Position numbers and translations under genes: made by a program. A DNA stretch of 64,000 nucleotides. Origin: CAVXDY01 sp963760715 (GTDB lineage Bacteria; Actinomycetota; Thermoleophilia; Miltoncostaeales; Miltoncostaeaceae). Shown piece by piece: positions 35,345 through 43,891 of this stretch (position 1 is its first letter; each line of letters opens with the position of its first letter). The notes under the pieces are model-generated. The model was not told the DNA's origin. It worked only from the letters and a program-made list of their open reading frames with translations, and made no database searches. The stretch is taken from NCBI GenBank assembly GCA_963760715.1, contig CAVXDY010000007.1, positions 1 to 64,000 of the forward strand, read 5' to 3'.

Positions 35345-36194
35345 GGGTCGGCTACCTCGGGCCGCCGGGGACGTTCGCCGAGGAGGCCCTGCTCGAGCTC
35401 GGCCGGCCGCGACGCGGAGCTGGAGGCCGTGGCCTTCCCCTCGGTGGTCGACTGCTTCCGCGCCGTGCGCGCGGGCGAGGTGCCCGAGGTGCTGGTGCCC
35501 ATCGAGAACTCCATCGAGGGATCGGTGAACCAGACCCTCGACCAGCTCGTGGCCGGGGACGTCGGCGCTGCACATCCGCGCCGAGGTGATCCAGCCGATC
35601 CGCCATCACCTGATCTCCAGGCGCACCCTGGCCCCCGCCGACCTGACCCGCGTGCTGTCCCACCCGCACGCCACGGCCCAGTGCCAGCACTGGCTGCGCG
35701 CGAACGCCCCCCAGGCCGAGATCGTGGCGGCGAACTCCACGGCCGACGCGGTGCGCACCGTGAGCGGCTCCGACGAGCCGTGGGCGGCCATCAGCACGCT
35801 GCGCGCGGCCGAGCTCTACGGGTGCCGGGTGATCGCCCGGGACATCGAGGACACCGAGGACAACTCCACCCGCTTCGTGCTGCTCGGCCGTGAGCCCGTC
35901 GCGGCCGTCGGCGCCGGGCGGTTCCGCACCTCGATCGTGTGCGCGCTCGAGCGCGACCGCCCGGGCGCGCTGCTGGCGATCCTCCAGGAGTTCGCCATGC
36001 GCGCGGTCAACCTGAGCAAGCTCGAGAGCCGGCCCACCAAGACCGGCCTCGGCCGCTACATCTTCTACATCGACATCGAGGGCAGCCGGGCGCGTGATCT
36101 GCCGGTCGACGCCGCGATCACCGCGATCGAGCAGCAGAGGGTCGCGAAGGTGACGTTCCTGGGCTCCTACCCGGCCGGTGGCGCGTCTGGCTAA
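35341..36194 (+). CDS. pheA: Prephenate dehydratase, two frameshifts
   Basis: Converts prephenate to phenylpyruvate in phenylalanine synthesis. N-terminal GYLGPPGTFAEEALL, then VPIENSIEGSVNQTLD, then HATAQCQHWL and the catalytic-domain end STRFVLLGREP, followed by a C-terminal ACT domain with DRPGALLAIL and NLSKLESRPTK, the Phe-binding feedback site. The frame changes twice, near 35402-35412 and near 35562-35570; each is repaired by removing one base. All conserved blocks are present in the right order, so the gene is probably intact in the organism. GTG start at 35341. Confidence 0.88.
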
Positions 36195-36266
36195 ACTTCC
36201 CGTCGGGCTCGGTGACGGGTGGCGCCGACACCAACGGCCCACTCCCACGCGACCGTCGAGGAGCCG

Positions 36267-36776
36267 ATGGCCCAGCAGGTTCTCGTGCTCAACGCCACCT
36301 ACGAGCCCATCAACGTGTGCTCGCTTCAGCGCGCGGTCGTCCTGGTCCTCAAGAACAAGGCCGAGGTGCTCGAGCGCGCCGCCCGCAAGCTGCGCAGCGC
36401 CACGCAGGCGCACGCCTACCCGCTGGTGATCCGGCTCGTCTACTTCGTGCGCATCCCGCGCCACGAGTCGCGCAAGATCTCGCGGCGGGCCGTGTTCGCG
36501 CGCGACGGATACGCCTGCCAGTACTGCGGCGCGGGCTCCCACCTGACCATGGACCACGTGGTGCCGCGCTCCCGCGGCGGCCGCTCGTCGTGGGACAACG
36601 TGGTCACCTCCTGCGCGCCGTGCAACCTGCGCAAGGGCAACCGGCTGCCCGCCGAGATCGACATGCACCCGCGCACCCGCCCGCGCGCCCCGCGTTCCGA
36701 CATCTTCATCTCCGTCGCCGCCCCGCGGCAGCCGAAGTCGTGGCTGCCGTACCTCGGCGACGGGGTCGCCGCCTGA
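36267..36776 (+). CDS. HNH endonuclease-family protein
   Basis: A 169-residue protein with an HNH nuclease motif: CQYCG, then MDHVVPRSRGG, then SCAPCNLRKGN, the four Cys forming the structural zinc knuckle. The N-terminal half (VLVLNATYEPINVCSLQRAV) is the conserved lead of the widespread actinobacterial HNH proteins. The biological role is unknown; it could act in DNA repair or in defence, and it is not next to any restriction gene. ATG 36267 is chosen because GAGGAG lies just upstream. Confidence 0.9.
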   Translation: MAQQVLVLNATYEPINVCSLQRAVVLVLKNKAEVLERAARKLRSATQAHAYPLVIRLVYFVRIPRHESRKISRRAVFARDGYACQYCGAGSHLTMDHVVPRSRGGRSSWDNVVTSCAPCNLRKGNRLPAEIDMHPRTRPRAPRSDIFISVAAPRQPKSWLPYLGDGVAA

Positions 36777-37028
36777 CCGCCTGAGAAGGACCGCCGGGCC
36801 CCGGCGCGAAGGTGGACGGCGTGACCGTCGTCCGCATCGTCTCGGGCCCCCTCAGCGGCGTGAGCCTGAAGGTGACCGACCGGAGCCTCTCCGAGCGCTG
36901 GCGCATCGGGTGGCGCGGACGCCGCCGGCGCCGGCGCACGAGCCCGATCATCACCAGGATCGTGCCCGCGGAGCACCCCGGAGGCGCCCGCCCGCAGGGG
37001 TGATCCCGGGCTATCCTGGGCCGACGGC

Positions 37029-37101
37029 GCCCTCGTAGCTCAGTGGATAGAGCACAGGTTTCCTAAACCTGGTGTCGCAGGTTCGATTCCTGCCGGGGGC
37101 A
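37029..37101 (+). tRNA. tRNA-Arg (CCT)
   Basis: 73-base cloverleaf: acceptor GCCCTCG/CGGGGGC, anticodon stem CAGGT/ACCTG with loop TTCCTAA (anticodon CCT), and T arm CAGGTTCGATTCCTG. CCA is not encoded. The 252 bases before it (36777-37028) hold one possible 63-codon frame at 36812-37003 that I do not call as a gene. Confidence 0.92.
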
Positions 37102-37209
37102 TGGGCCGGGCCCTGGATGGTTCCCGGCCGCCGCGGTCTACACTTGGCCCACGAGCTGCTCGAGCCCGTGGCTGGGGCGCTCGGGTGGCCGAGGGGAGGG
37201 GAGCGCGCG

Positions 37210-37338
37210 ATGGAGATCGGGCGACCGGTGCGGACCCACATCGTCGAGCCGCTCGAGGATCCCGTGCCCAGGGAGCCGCCGCCGGAGCCGGTCCCCGAGC
37301 CAACTCGCGAGGCGCCCCCCGCAGCACCGACGCCGTGA
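37210..37338 (+). CDS. 42-residue Pro/Glu-rich small protein, translationally coupled
   Basis: Short ORF starting MEIGRPVRTHIVEPLEDPVP and continuing with Pro/Glu-rich residues. The ATG at 37210 has GGAGGGGAG a few bases upstream and the stop overlaps the GTG of the following gene (GTGA). The opening pattern (short acidic VEPLEDPVP box) seems familiar from small actinobacterial proteins; this is from memory only. Function unknown; it may be a partner of the next protein. Confidence 0.6.
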   Translation: MEIGRPVRTHIVEPLEDPVPREPPPEPVPEPTREAPPAAPTP

Positions 37339-37886
37339 GTCTGGCCCCTGACTACGCCGCCCCGCTGATCGGCTGGCGGACGTGGGCGGCGGTCGAGCAC
37401 GGGGACGGCCTCATGCTGCGCAGCAGGGTCTACCCGAGCCGCTGGCCCCCGGGGCAGCGGCTCGTGGCCGCCTGCGCCAATCGTGCCCGCTTCGGGGTGG
37501 TCGGCCGCGTCGTTCCCATCGAGGCGCACGAGGCTCCGGGCGAGGGCTGTACGTGCGGCATCTATGCGGCGCGCAGCCCCGAGCTGGCCCTGCGCTACCT
37601 GGGGCGCATCAGCCTGATTCGCGGGGACAAGGCCGCCCTCATCGGGCAGGTCGCGCTCTGGGGCCGGGTCATCGAGTACGAGCACGGCTGGCGGGGCGCC
37701 CTGGCCTACCCGAGGCGTCTGTACCTGCTGCGGGCGCGCCCTTCGCGGCGGGGACCGGACGCCGAGGAGCTGGCCCTCGCGCTCGCGGGCTACGCGGTCC
37801 CGGTCGAGGTCGTGGAGGCGCGCACGATGGGAGCGCTCCTCTCCGCTCTGGTTGCGGCGGCGGACGTCGTCTCCAGCGCGACCTGA
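37335..37886 (+). CDS. Uncharacterised protein with CxCGIYA motif
   Basis: A 183-residue soluble protein starting GTG at 37335. Features: IGWRTWAA at the start, a CANR segment in the middle, then GCTCGIYAARSPELA (CxCG) near residue 73, and a VALWGRVIEYEHGWRG segment. The Cys residues could bind zinc. I recall this layout from several actinobacterial hypothetical proteins but know no function. Translationally coupled to the 42-residue ORF. Confidence 0.7.
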   Translation: MSLAPDYAAPLIGWRTWAAVEHGDGLMLRSRVYPSRWPPGQRLVAACANRARFGVVGRVVPIEAHEAPGEGCTCGIYAARSPELALRYLGRISLIRGDKAALIGQVALWGRVIEYEHGWRGALAYPRRLYLLRARPSRRGPDAEELALALAGYAVPVEVVEARTMGALLSALVAAADVVSSAT

Positions 37887-37969
37887 CGAAGGCCGCGGAA
37901 CCGGTGCTGCGAGCGCCTCTGGGATCGCAAGAGGTTGTCACCGCCCGACGCAGGCGCCACGCTCAGGTC

Positions 37970-38443
37970 GTGCCCGCCGAGCGACCGTCCCCGCGACTCC
38001 CGCCACGCTGGTTCATCCGCTCCGCGTGGGTCGTCCATCGTGCCCTCTACTCGGTCACCCGCGGCCGCGTCGGCCTGCGGCGCCCGACGGCGGCCCGCTG
38101 GGGGATGCTCCGGCTCCGGACGACCGGGCGCCGCTCGGGGGCGGAGCGAAGGGCGATCCTCGCCTACCTGGAGGACGGTCCGGACCTGGTCCTCATGGCG
38201 ATGAACGGCTGGGCGGAGCCGGCACCCGCATGGTGGCTCAACCTGCAGGCGCGCCCGGACGCCATCGTGGACCTGCCCGGGGGCTCGACACGCGAGGTCG
38301 CCGCCCGCGAGTCGGACGGGGAGGAGCGGTCCCGCCTGTGGGCCAGGTGGGAGGGCGTCTCGAAGGACCTCGACGCCTACGCCGCGCGGAGGACCACCAC
38401 CCCCGTCGTGGTCCTGGAGCCCCGGCCCGGGCGCGAGGCGTGA
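37970..38443 (+). CDS. Deazaflavin-dependent nitroreductase-like (DDN) family protein
   Basis: About 157 residues from a GTG at 37970; other starts are possible. Split-barrel protein of the F420-dependent nitroreductase family: LRLRTTGRRSGAERRAILAYLEDG and APAWWLNLQARPDAIVDL. In this family the bound F420 reduces nitro compounds or quinones. Membrane-free and standing alone. A second member lies at 40439. Confidence 0.85.
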   Translation: MPAERPSPRLPPRWFIRSAWVVHRALYSVTRGRVGLRRPTAARWGMLRLRTTGRRSGAERRAILAYLEDGPDLVLMAMNGWAEPAPAWWLNLQARPDAIVDLPGGSTREVAARESDGEERSRLWARWEGVSKDLDAYAARRTTTPVVVLEPRPGREA

Positions 38444-38618
38444 AGCGGCACCGGCCGGGCTCGACACCCTCGTCGCCAAGCTGTCCGGCCCGCGCACAGC
38501 GGACCGATCATGCGGGGGGAGGGGGGTCGGGGGTGGCGGCTCGCTCCTGGGGGTGGGCGGGTGTCCGTGCATGGCGACGAGGCGATGCTCTCGCCGCCTC
38601 GGGCGCTCGCGTGCCGTC

Positions 38619-38876
38619 ATGAGCGGCCGGAGTTCCCTTGCGCGCCGCCTCGCGCTCGGCGCCTCGCTCGCCGCCGGGATGACGGGCGCCCTGCTCGCCC
38701 TTGCCGGCGCGGTCTTCGCCACCTTCGTGGGGCACCCTCCCTCCCCGCTGACGCTTGCCCTGGTCGTGGCGGCCGTGGCGCTGGCGAGTGCCCTCGCCGC
38801 CACCCTCGTGCTGGCGCGGGTGCCGAGGATGCGTCGCGCAGTCGGGCTGGAACCCCGCCCGCCCGCGCGCCCCTGA
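38619..38876 (+). CDS. Small membrane protein, about 85 residues
   Basis: From the ATG at 38619 (MSGRSSLARRLALG) the frame encodes two strongly hydrophobic segments (about 15-35 and 40-62) and a basic C-terminus. No family recognised. The start is uncertain, since an in-frame ATG at 38553 is also available. Confidence 0.45.
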   Translation: MSGRSSLARRLALGASLAAGMTGALLALAGAVFATFVGHPPSPLTLALVVAAVALASALAATLVLARVPRMRRAVGLEPRPPARP

Positions 38877-38983
38877 GAGCCTCTCGGCGAGGTGCGGATT
38901 CTCGTCGCGACAGAGGGCCGCGCGCTTCGCTTCGGCGCGCTCCCGCGGTTAGGCTGAACCCGGCCGGCAGCCAGACGGGAGCC

Positions 38984-39508
38984 ATGTCCGACCAGTCGCC
39001 GATCGACGCCGGGACCGCGGCCTGGCACCGCGCGCTCAAGCACACGCACGCGGACGGTCTGAGCGAGGACACCGCCCAGACCCCCGGCATGCGCCGCTAC
39101 GAGGCGATCTCGGGCCGGCTGAGCGGCTCGCGCAGGATCTGGATGGGCAAGAACCACGTGGCCCCCGGCATGCGCTCGGCCGACCACCACCATGGCGAGG
39201 CCGAGACGGGGATCTACGTGGTCTCCGGGCACCCGGTCTTCGTCTTCCTCGAGGACGGAGCCGAGCGGCGCATCGAGACCGGGCCCGGCGACTACATCTA
39301 CGTGCCCCCCTTCGTGCCGCACCGTGAGGAGAACCCCTCGCCGGACGAGGAGGCCGTGGTGGTCCTCGCCCGCAGCACCCAGGAGGGGATCGTCGTCAAC
39401 CTTCCCAGCCTGCGGGCCGAGGTGCCCGAGCTGGACCGGCTGGTGGCGGAGCTCGTCGCCGCCGGCGGGGGGTCGCCCGGGGGCGGCGCCCCGGCGTCTA
39501 CCCCGTGA
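38984..39508 (+). CDS. Cupin-domain protein
   Basis: A 174-residue single-cupin protein. Metal-binding motif HHHGEAETGIYVVSG (motif 1: two His and Glu) and VPPFVPHREENPS (motif 2 His). Resembles the mannose-6-phosphate-isomerase-like cupins of unknown substrate. Starts at ATG 38984; tail rich in Ala/Gly. Unlike the cupin at 14806 it reads through in one frame. Confidence 0.88.
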   Translation: MSDQSPIDAGTAAWHRALKHTHADGLSEDTAQTPGMRRYEAISGRLSGSRRIWMGKNHVAPGMRSADHHHGEAETGIYVVSGHPVFVFLEDGAERRIETGPGDYIYVPPFVPHREENPSPDEEAVVVLARSTQEGIVVNLPSLRAEVPELDRLVAELVAAGGGSPGGGAPASTP

Positions 39509-40280
39509 CGGTCCCCACCTCCAGCGCCGTGATCTTGATGTCGTCCACCACGAGATGTTCGGACGACCCCTCGGTGCAGCGCAGCGCGACCCTCGTGTCG
39601 TTGGGCACTCCGGTCACCACGTCACTCAGCGCGACGGCCTCGCTGCTGCCGGCGCGAAAGCGCACGTCCAGGGATTCCATCAGCACGTCATCGAGCACGG
39701 TGGTGTCGCTCTGGACGAGGGCGCACACGGTTCCCAGAGTCTGGGGATTTCCGTTGTTGCGCATGGTGAACTTGGCCTGGACCAGCCAGTTCTTCGAGGG
39801 CAACACGACCGACAGCAGGTTCGGGCAGGCCGTCAGGGGGCCGCTGCAGGTCGGGACGTCGGCTTCGACGTCCTCGGCGAGTCGCAGGCGGGGCGCGTCG
39901 AGCGCGGTGCGGGTGCTGGGCGCGATATCGGCAAGGCGGATGCTCTCGTCGCGGATCTCCGAGCTGCGGACGGCGTCCGCGCGGATCTCCGGTGAGCGGA
40001 CCGCGTCGGCCTGGATCTCCGGTGAGCGGACCGCGTCGGCCCGGATCTGCACCGACCCGACGCTGTCGCGCGCCAGCGTGGCGGCGGTTGCCGTGCCGCC
40101 CAGCGCGACGAACAACGCCAGGGTGGCGGTGACGTTGGCGTAGCTGACCCGGGCGAGCACGGCGGCGATCAGCGCTCGGGCTGCGGCCGGGCGTCGCTCG
40201 GAATTGCGCTCCGGCTCGAGCGGGTCGGTCGGGCCGTCGCCGCCTTTCTCGTCGCGGATGTCCTGCTTGCCGTGGCTCAC
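39498..40280 (-). CDS. Exported repeat protein with ADAVRSPEI tandem repeats
   Basis: About 260 residues. A GTG at 40280 has AGGAGG four bases upstream, and I prefer it over the more distal start. A signal-anchor segment (VTATLALFVALGGTATAATL) is followed by tandem 10-residue units of the form RADAVRS(P/S)EI, then a beta-rich C-terminal domain (about 120-260) with Cys residues (TCSGPLTACPN). The repeats recall the beta-roll leads of many actinobacterial surface proteins. Function unknown. It converges with the cupin gene, overlapping it by 11 bases. Confidence 0.7.
   Translation of the reverse strand: MSHGKQDIRDEKGGDGPTDPLEPERNSERRPAAARALIAAVLARVSYANVTATLALFVALGGTATAATLARDSVGSVQIRADAVRSPEIQADAVRSPEIRADAVRSSEIRDESIRLADIAPSTRTALDAPRLRLAEDVEADVPTCSGPLTACPNLLSVVLPSKNWLVQAKFTMRNNGNPQTLGTVCALVQSDTTVLDDVLMESLDVRFRAGSSEAVALSDVVTGVPNDTRVALRCTEGSSEHLVVDDIKITALEVGTVTG
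39952..40071. repeat. Tandem 30-base repeat within the repeat-protein gene
   Basis: Four head-to-tail 30-base units, each containing GGATCT(C/G)C. The two central units (39982-40011 and 40012-40041) are identical apart from the first base, while the outer ones have diverged. They encode the 10-residue ADAVRSPEI-type repeats. The near-identity of the middle units suggests recent copy-number change. Confidence 0.8.
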
Positions 40281-40438
40281 GACTCCTCCTGTTCGCTGTT
40301 GGGCCGCGGTTCCTACATCCAAGGACGCCCGACTCGGCAGGGCATTCCCGTCGGCGTGCCCGTGGCCCTCCTGGGTTCCCGGGCTGCGTCGCGGTCCAAG
40401 TGCGTACGCTGGCCCGACGAGGCGACGGAGGAGCGAGC

Positions 40439-40849
40439 ATGGCGAGCGATTTCAACGCCCGGCTCATCGACGAGTTCCGGGCCAATGGGGGCAGCGTGGG
40501 CGGCATGTTCGAGGGCACCCCGCTCCTGCTGCTGCACACGACCGGCGCCCGGACCGGCCGCGAGCGGGTGAATCCGCTCGGCTACCTGCGCGACGGCGAG
40601 CGGCTCGTGATCTTCGCGGCGAACGGGGGCGCGCGGACCAACCCCGACTGGTACCACAACCTGGTCGCCAACCCCGAGGTGACCGTCGAGGTCGGCAGCG
40701 AAACGACGTCGGGCGTCGCGACGGTCCTCAGCGGCGACGAGCGCGATCGCCTCTTCGCCGAGGAGGTCCGATGGCACCCGACGCTCGGGAAGTACCAGGA
40801 GGGGACGAGCCGGATCATCCCCGTCATCGCGATCGCTCCGACGGGCTGA
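40439..40849 (+). CDS. Deazaflavin-dependent nitroreductase-like (DDN) family protein
   Basis: A 136-residue split-barrel protein: LLLLHTTGARTGRERVNPLGYL and GARTNPDWYHNLVANPEVTVEVG, the family signatures for F420 binding. It reduces nitro- or quinone-type substrates in characterised relatives. GGAGGAG lies before the ATG at 40439. A second member is 2 kb upstream. Confidence 0.92.
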   Translation: MASDFNARLIDEFRANGGSVGGMFEGTPLLLLHTTGARTGRERVNPLGYLRDGERLVIFAANGGARTNPDWYHNLVANPEVTVEVGSETTSGVATVLSGDERDRLFAEEVRWHPTLGKYQEGTSRIIPVIAIAPTG

Positions 40850-40911
40850 GACCGTCGCCGCAGGGCTCGCCGGAGCATCGGTGCAGGACCGGGGCCTCGC
40901 CGGTCGGGATG

Positions 40912-41565
40912 TCAGGCGAGCCTCACCGCGGTCATGCTGACGTTCGCGATGTCGAACGTGGTGACGCCGCTTCCCCCGCACGTCAGAGAGGCCTGCTGGG
41001 GGTCGTCGATCCTGAGCACGGTGACCGGGCTTGCGTTGCTCGTCGCCCCTGGGTCGACCTGGGCACCCGAGGCACCTGCTTGGACGGCGCCGACCTGGAA
41101 TGCGCAGTTCAGATAGTCGCTACTGGCGCCGGTGTTGCTGGCGTCGAATCGGGCGAGCAGGAGCCATGTCCCCGCTGTGGGCAGTGAGACGCTCACAAGC
41201 GGCGAGCCATCGGCGTAGCCCGGCGCGTCGGGCCCGGTGGCCGAGACCGAGGGAAGCGCTGCCGGTGCTCCGGTGGGACCCACAGCGCCGGGGGCGCCGG
41301 TGTCGCCCTTGGGGCCCCGGGAGCCCCGGACGATCACCCGCCTGGTCACCCGCGCACGACGGGCCGGCTTCAGCAACGGGAGATCCGCCGGTCTGAAGTC
41401 GGCGGCGCGTAACGATCCGTCGCGGATGTCCTGCCCTGTCAGTGAACCGTTCTGCACGTCCTCGCCGGTCAGAAGGGTCTGTGCCCCGGCGAAGGCGGTG
41501 CCGCCGACGGCGAAGACCAGAGCGACCGTCGCGATCACGCTCGAAGAGGAGGGGCGGCGGAGCAC
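40912..41565 (-). CDS. Exported protein with collagen-like Gly-X-Y segment
   Basis: A 217-residue protein. GTG at 41565 is preceded by AAAGGA and begins with a signal peptide (about 10-28). LTGEDVQNGSLTGQDIRDGSL repeats at about 32-52 are followed by an RRxRV linker and a seven-triplet Gly-X-Y run (about 81-101). A C-terminal beta-sandwich of about 110 residues closes the protein, similar in style to the C-terminal domain of the gene at 39498. Such proteins are probably surface fibres or adhesins; no function can be assigned. Confidence 0.75.
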   Translation of the reverse strand: MLRRPSSSSVIATVALVFAVGGTAFAGAQTLLTGEDVQNGSLTGQDIRDGSLRAADFRPADLPLLKPARRARVTRRVIVRGSRGPKGDTGAPGAVGPTGAPAALPSVSATGPDAPGYADGSPLVSVSLPTAGTWLLLARFDASNTGASSDYLNCAFQVGAVQAGASGAQVDPGATSNASPVTVLRIDDPQQASLTCGGSGVTTFDIANVSMTAVRLA

Positions 41566-41696
41566 GGAAGTTCCTTTCGTTGCGCGAACCCCGTGCGGAA
41601 GAATCCAGGTATCGGCCGGGCCGGGCCGGGCTGTAACGCTCGGCCGAGTGACCTGTTCATCGACGGGGCCCTCGGCTCTGGGCGTCGAGGTGAAAG

Positions 41697-41716
41697 ACCC
41701 CCCGGGCGGGGGGTTT
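41697..41716. terminator. GC-rich hairpin with T run between divergent genes
   Basis: ACCCCCCGGGCGGGGGGT pairs with itself and is followed on the plus strand by TTTTG. It lies in the 284-base gap between the collagen-like gene (minus) and the gene at 41850 (plus), so it is in the leader of either. It may be an attenuator rather than a terminator. The rest of the gap shows nothing I recognise. Confidence 0.4.
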
Positions 41717-41849
41717 TGCCGAAGCGACCGGGTGCCGATAGTGCCGCACACAGTCGCCATGCCAGGGGCGATCAGAAGAAGGGGTGGGGAAGAATGCTGC
41801 CAGGACCAGCGGTGCGTGCGATCGCGTCCGTCCGCTCGAGCCGGGCCCG

Positions 41850-42395
41850 ATGGTGAGGAGCACCGGCGACCTCGAGCGAGGTGCGGCCGATGCGCTGCGG
41901 CCGATCTTCGAGCGCAGCTTGCAGGAGCTCGATCTCGGGCCCGCGAAGGCCAGGCTGCTCACCCGCCAGATCGCCGAGGCCTACATGAGGGGCCGGGCCG
42001 AGGGGATCAACGTGTTCCCCCACCAGGCCAATCGCGCGCTGTCGGCCGAGGGCATCGCCATCGCCCTGGCGCTCCAGCACGGCCCGTTCACCCCCCCACC
42101 GCGGAGCGCGGGCATCGAGGCCGCCGAGTTGAAGGCGCTCGAGGTGCTGGCCCACGGGATCGCCCACACCGTCACGGTCGAGGCGGCCGTGGGCTGGGAC
42201 GACCCCGAGCACCTGGCCAACCTGTTGGGCGCCCTGGACGGGTGCCCCGAGTCGCTGGAGCCGGCCGTGGGGACCCTCGTGCGCCGGCGCGTGATCGGCG
42301 TGACCCTCACGGTCAAGGCCGCGACCGAGAAGGCGGCGCAGGAGATCGCCACCCGGGTGTTCATCGACCAGATGGTGAAGCTCGGCCTGGTCTGA
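41850..42395 (+). CDS. Hypothetical helical protein
   Basis: A 181-residue soluble protein, largely helical by composition: LGPAKARLLTRQIAEAYMRGRAEGINVFPHQANRAL, then FTPPPRSAGIEAAELKALEVLAHGIAHTVTVEAAVGWDDPE. No motif or family recognised. The ATG at 41850 is used, with a GTG three bases on as alternative. It ends before a strong bidirectional terminator and has no same-strand partner. Confidence 0.7.
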   Translation: MVRSTGDLERGAADALRPIFERSLQELDLGPAKARLLTRQIAEAYMRGRAEGINVFPHQANRALSAEGIAIALALQHGPFTPPPRSAGIEAAELKALEVLAHGIAHTVTVEAAVGWDDPEHLANLLGALDGCPESLEPAVGTLVRRRVIGVTLTVKAATEKAAQEIATRVFIDQMVKLGLV

Positions 42396-42411
42396 GAACC
42401 AGGGTACGCTC

Positions 42412-42451
42412 CGCCCCCGGCACCCCTCCCCACAGGAGGTGCCGGGGGGCG
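42412..42451. terminator. Bidirectional hairpin terminator
   Basis: CGCCCCCGGCACC and GGTGCCGGGGGGCG form a 13-base-pair stem with a 13-base loop. It lies between two converging genes (ends at 42395 and 42511), as expected for a shared terminator. Confidence 0.7.
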
Positions 42452-42510
42452 TTCCTCGTCAGCGGGCGCACCTTCAGCGGCCCGTCACGCTGCGAGGGAA
42501 CCCGCTTGAT

Positions 42511-42951
42511 CTACCAGGTGCAGCCGGTGCCGCAGGTACGGGTGACCGTGCCGTTGGCGGCGTGGTCGAGCGTGTAGGTCTTGGAGCCGGACGACGCCGT
42601 CAGGGTGTAGGTGGTCGGGGTCGAGGCCACGACGACGACCTCGTTCTTGGGGGGGGTGGCGCTGGCCGTGGAGGCCTTCCAGGCGATCGAGGGGTTGATC
42701 GCGGCGAGGGCGGTCACGGCGGCGGCCGGGGTGGCCGGGTAGGTCTGGGTGTCGGTGTAGGACGACTCCATGGCGACCGTCGCATCGCGCACCAGGGCGG
42801 TCGCGGCGGCCACGTTGGCCTTGTCCTTCTGGCCGATGAACTGCGGGATCGCGATGGCGGCGAGAATGCCGATGATGAGCACGACGACCAGGAGCTCGAT
42901 GAGGGTGAAACCCTCCTGACTCCGGCGCCGGCTCCGAAGCCGGTTGAGCAT
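42511..42951 (-). CDS. Type IV prepilin-like protein (major pilin/pseudopilin)
   Basis: A 146-residue protein with a class III signal: basic leader RRRSQEG then FTLIELLVVVLIIGILAAIAIPQF, which is the prepilin peptidase cleavage site and polymerising helix (Glu5 present). The globular domain is Ala/Thr-rich and ends with two Cys (RTCGTGCTW), possibly the D-loop disulphide. No pilus assembly ATPase or peptidase is in the window, so the machinery must be elsewhere. ATG 42951. Confidence 0.92.
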   Translation of the reverse strand: MLNRLRSRRRSQEGFTLIELLVVVLIIGILAAIAIPQFIGQKDKANVAAATALVRDATVAMESSYTDTQTYPATPAAAVTALAAINPSIAWKASTASATPPKNEVVVVASTPTTYTLTASSGSKTYTLDHAANGTVTRTCGTGCTW

Positions 42952-43201
42952 GGTGGTCTCCCGTCTCGGGTGGCGGAGCTGGAGAGCGTCGAGTCGTTCC
43001 GGCGCTCGGATGTCACCTCTTCATCGGGATCCGGGCAGGCCGACTTGAGTCAGAGGTTCCCGCCGGGGGCGTCGGCCGTGGACGGGGCACCACGGTGAGA
43101 GAGCCCGATCGCGACGGGCCCGCCGGGCACGCGTCGTGGTAGACCGTGCCGGTCCCCGGTGGGCCGCCGCCCCCGGGGCGCTCATCGAAAAGGAGCCGGC
43201 G

Positions 43202-43840
43202 ATGAAGGTGGGGATCCTGGGATCGGGTCAGGTGGCCCAGACGCTGGGGACGGGCTTCCTGGCGCACGGCCACGAGGTGACGCTGGGGACGCGCGACGCG
43301 TCCAAGCTCGAGGAGTGGGCGGCGCAGAATCCGGGCGGCCGCGTGGGCTCGTTCTCCGACGCCGCGAGCTTCGGCGAGGTCGTGGTCCTGGCGGCCAAGG
43401 GCAGCGCCGCGGCGGACGTCCTCCGCGCCGCGGATCCGGCCAACCTCGCGGGCAAGCCGGTGCTCGACACGACGAACCCCATCGCCGAGGCGCCTCCGGC
43501 CAACGGCGTGCTGAGCTTCTTCACGGACCTCGACGACTCGCTGATGGAGCGCCTTCAGCGCGAGTTCCCGGACGCCCGGTTCGTGAAGGCCTTCAACTCG
43601 GTCGGCAGCGCGCGCATGGTCAACCCCGACTTCGCCGCCGGCCGGCCGACGATGTTCATCTGCGGCGACGACGAGCCGGCCAGGGCGACGGCGACCGAGA
43701 TCCTCGACCAGTTCGGCTGGGACGTGGCGGACATGGGCACGGCCGAGGCCGCCCGCGCGATCGAGCCCCTCTGCATCCTCTGGTGCATCCCGGGCTTCCT
43801 CCGCAACGAATGGACGCACGCCTTCGCGCTGTTGCACTAG
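43202..43840 (+). CDS. NADPH:F420 oxidoreductase-like NAD(P)-binding protein
   Basis: A 212-residue Rossmann-fold protein with GILGSGQVAQTLG (GxGxxx) at the N-terminus and GTRD for the NADP ribose, similar to F420-dependent NADP reductases and related proteins (VKAFNSVGSARMVNP). This activity would link NADPH to the F420 used by other proteins here, such as the DDN proteins. Family assignment is from the sequence pattern; substrate is uncertain. ATG 43202. Confidence 0.8.
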   Translation: MKVGILGSGQVAQTLGTGFLAHGHEVTLGTRDASKLEEWAAQNPGGRVGSFSDAASFGEVVVLAAKGSAAADVLRAADPANLAGKPVLDTTNPIAEAPPANGVLSFFTDLDDSLMERLQREFPDARFVKAFNSVGSARMVNPDFAAGRPTMFICGDDEPARATATEILDQFGWDVADMGTAEAARAIEPLCILWCIPGFLRNEWTHAFALLH

Positions 43841-43891
43841 GAGGTCGCGGGGGCACCCGACGACGACGGCCACCAGGATGCCGACGCCGGT

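Noticed and set aside
36267..36776. HNH protein as part of a restriction or CRISPR system
   Set aside because: No associated methylase, Cas gene or repeat array; family is widespread as a single gene.
36812..37003. 63-codon frame VDGVTVVRIVSGPLSG
   Set aside because: Weak start context, Arg-rich tail and no family; kept out of the gene list.
39952..40071. CRISPR array
   Set aside because: Units are contiguous, coding and have no unique spacers.
41566..41849. Cyclic-di-GMP riboswitch in the leader of the collagen-like gene
   Set aside because: A GGCAAA followed by a strong hairpin looked suggestive, but the conserved segment after the hairpin does not match.
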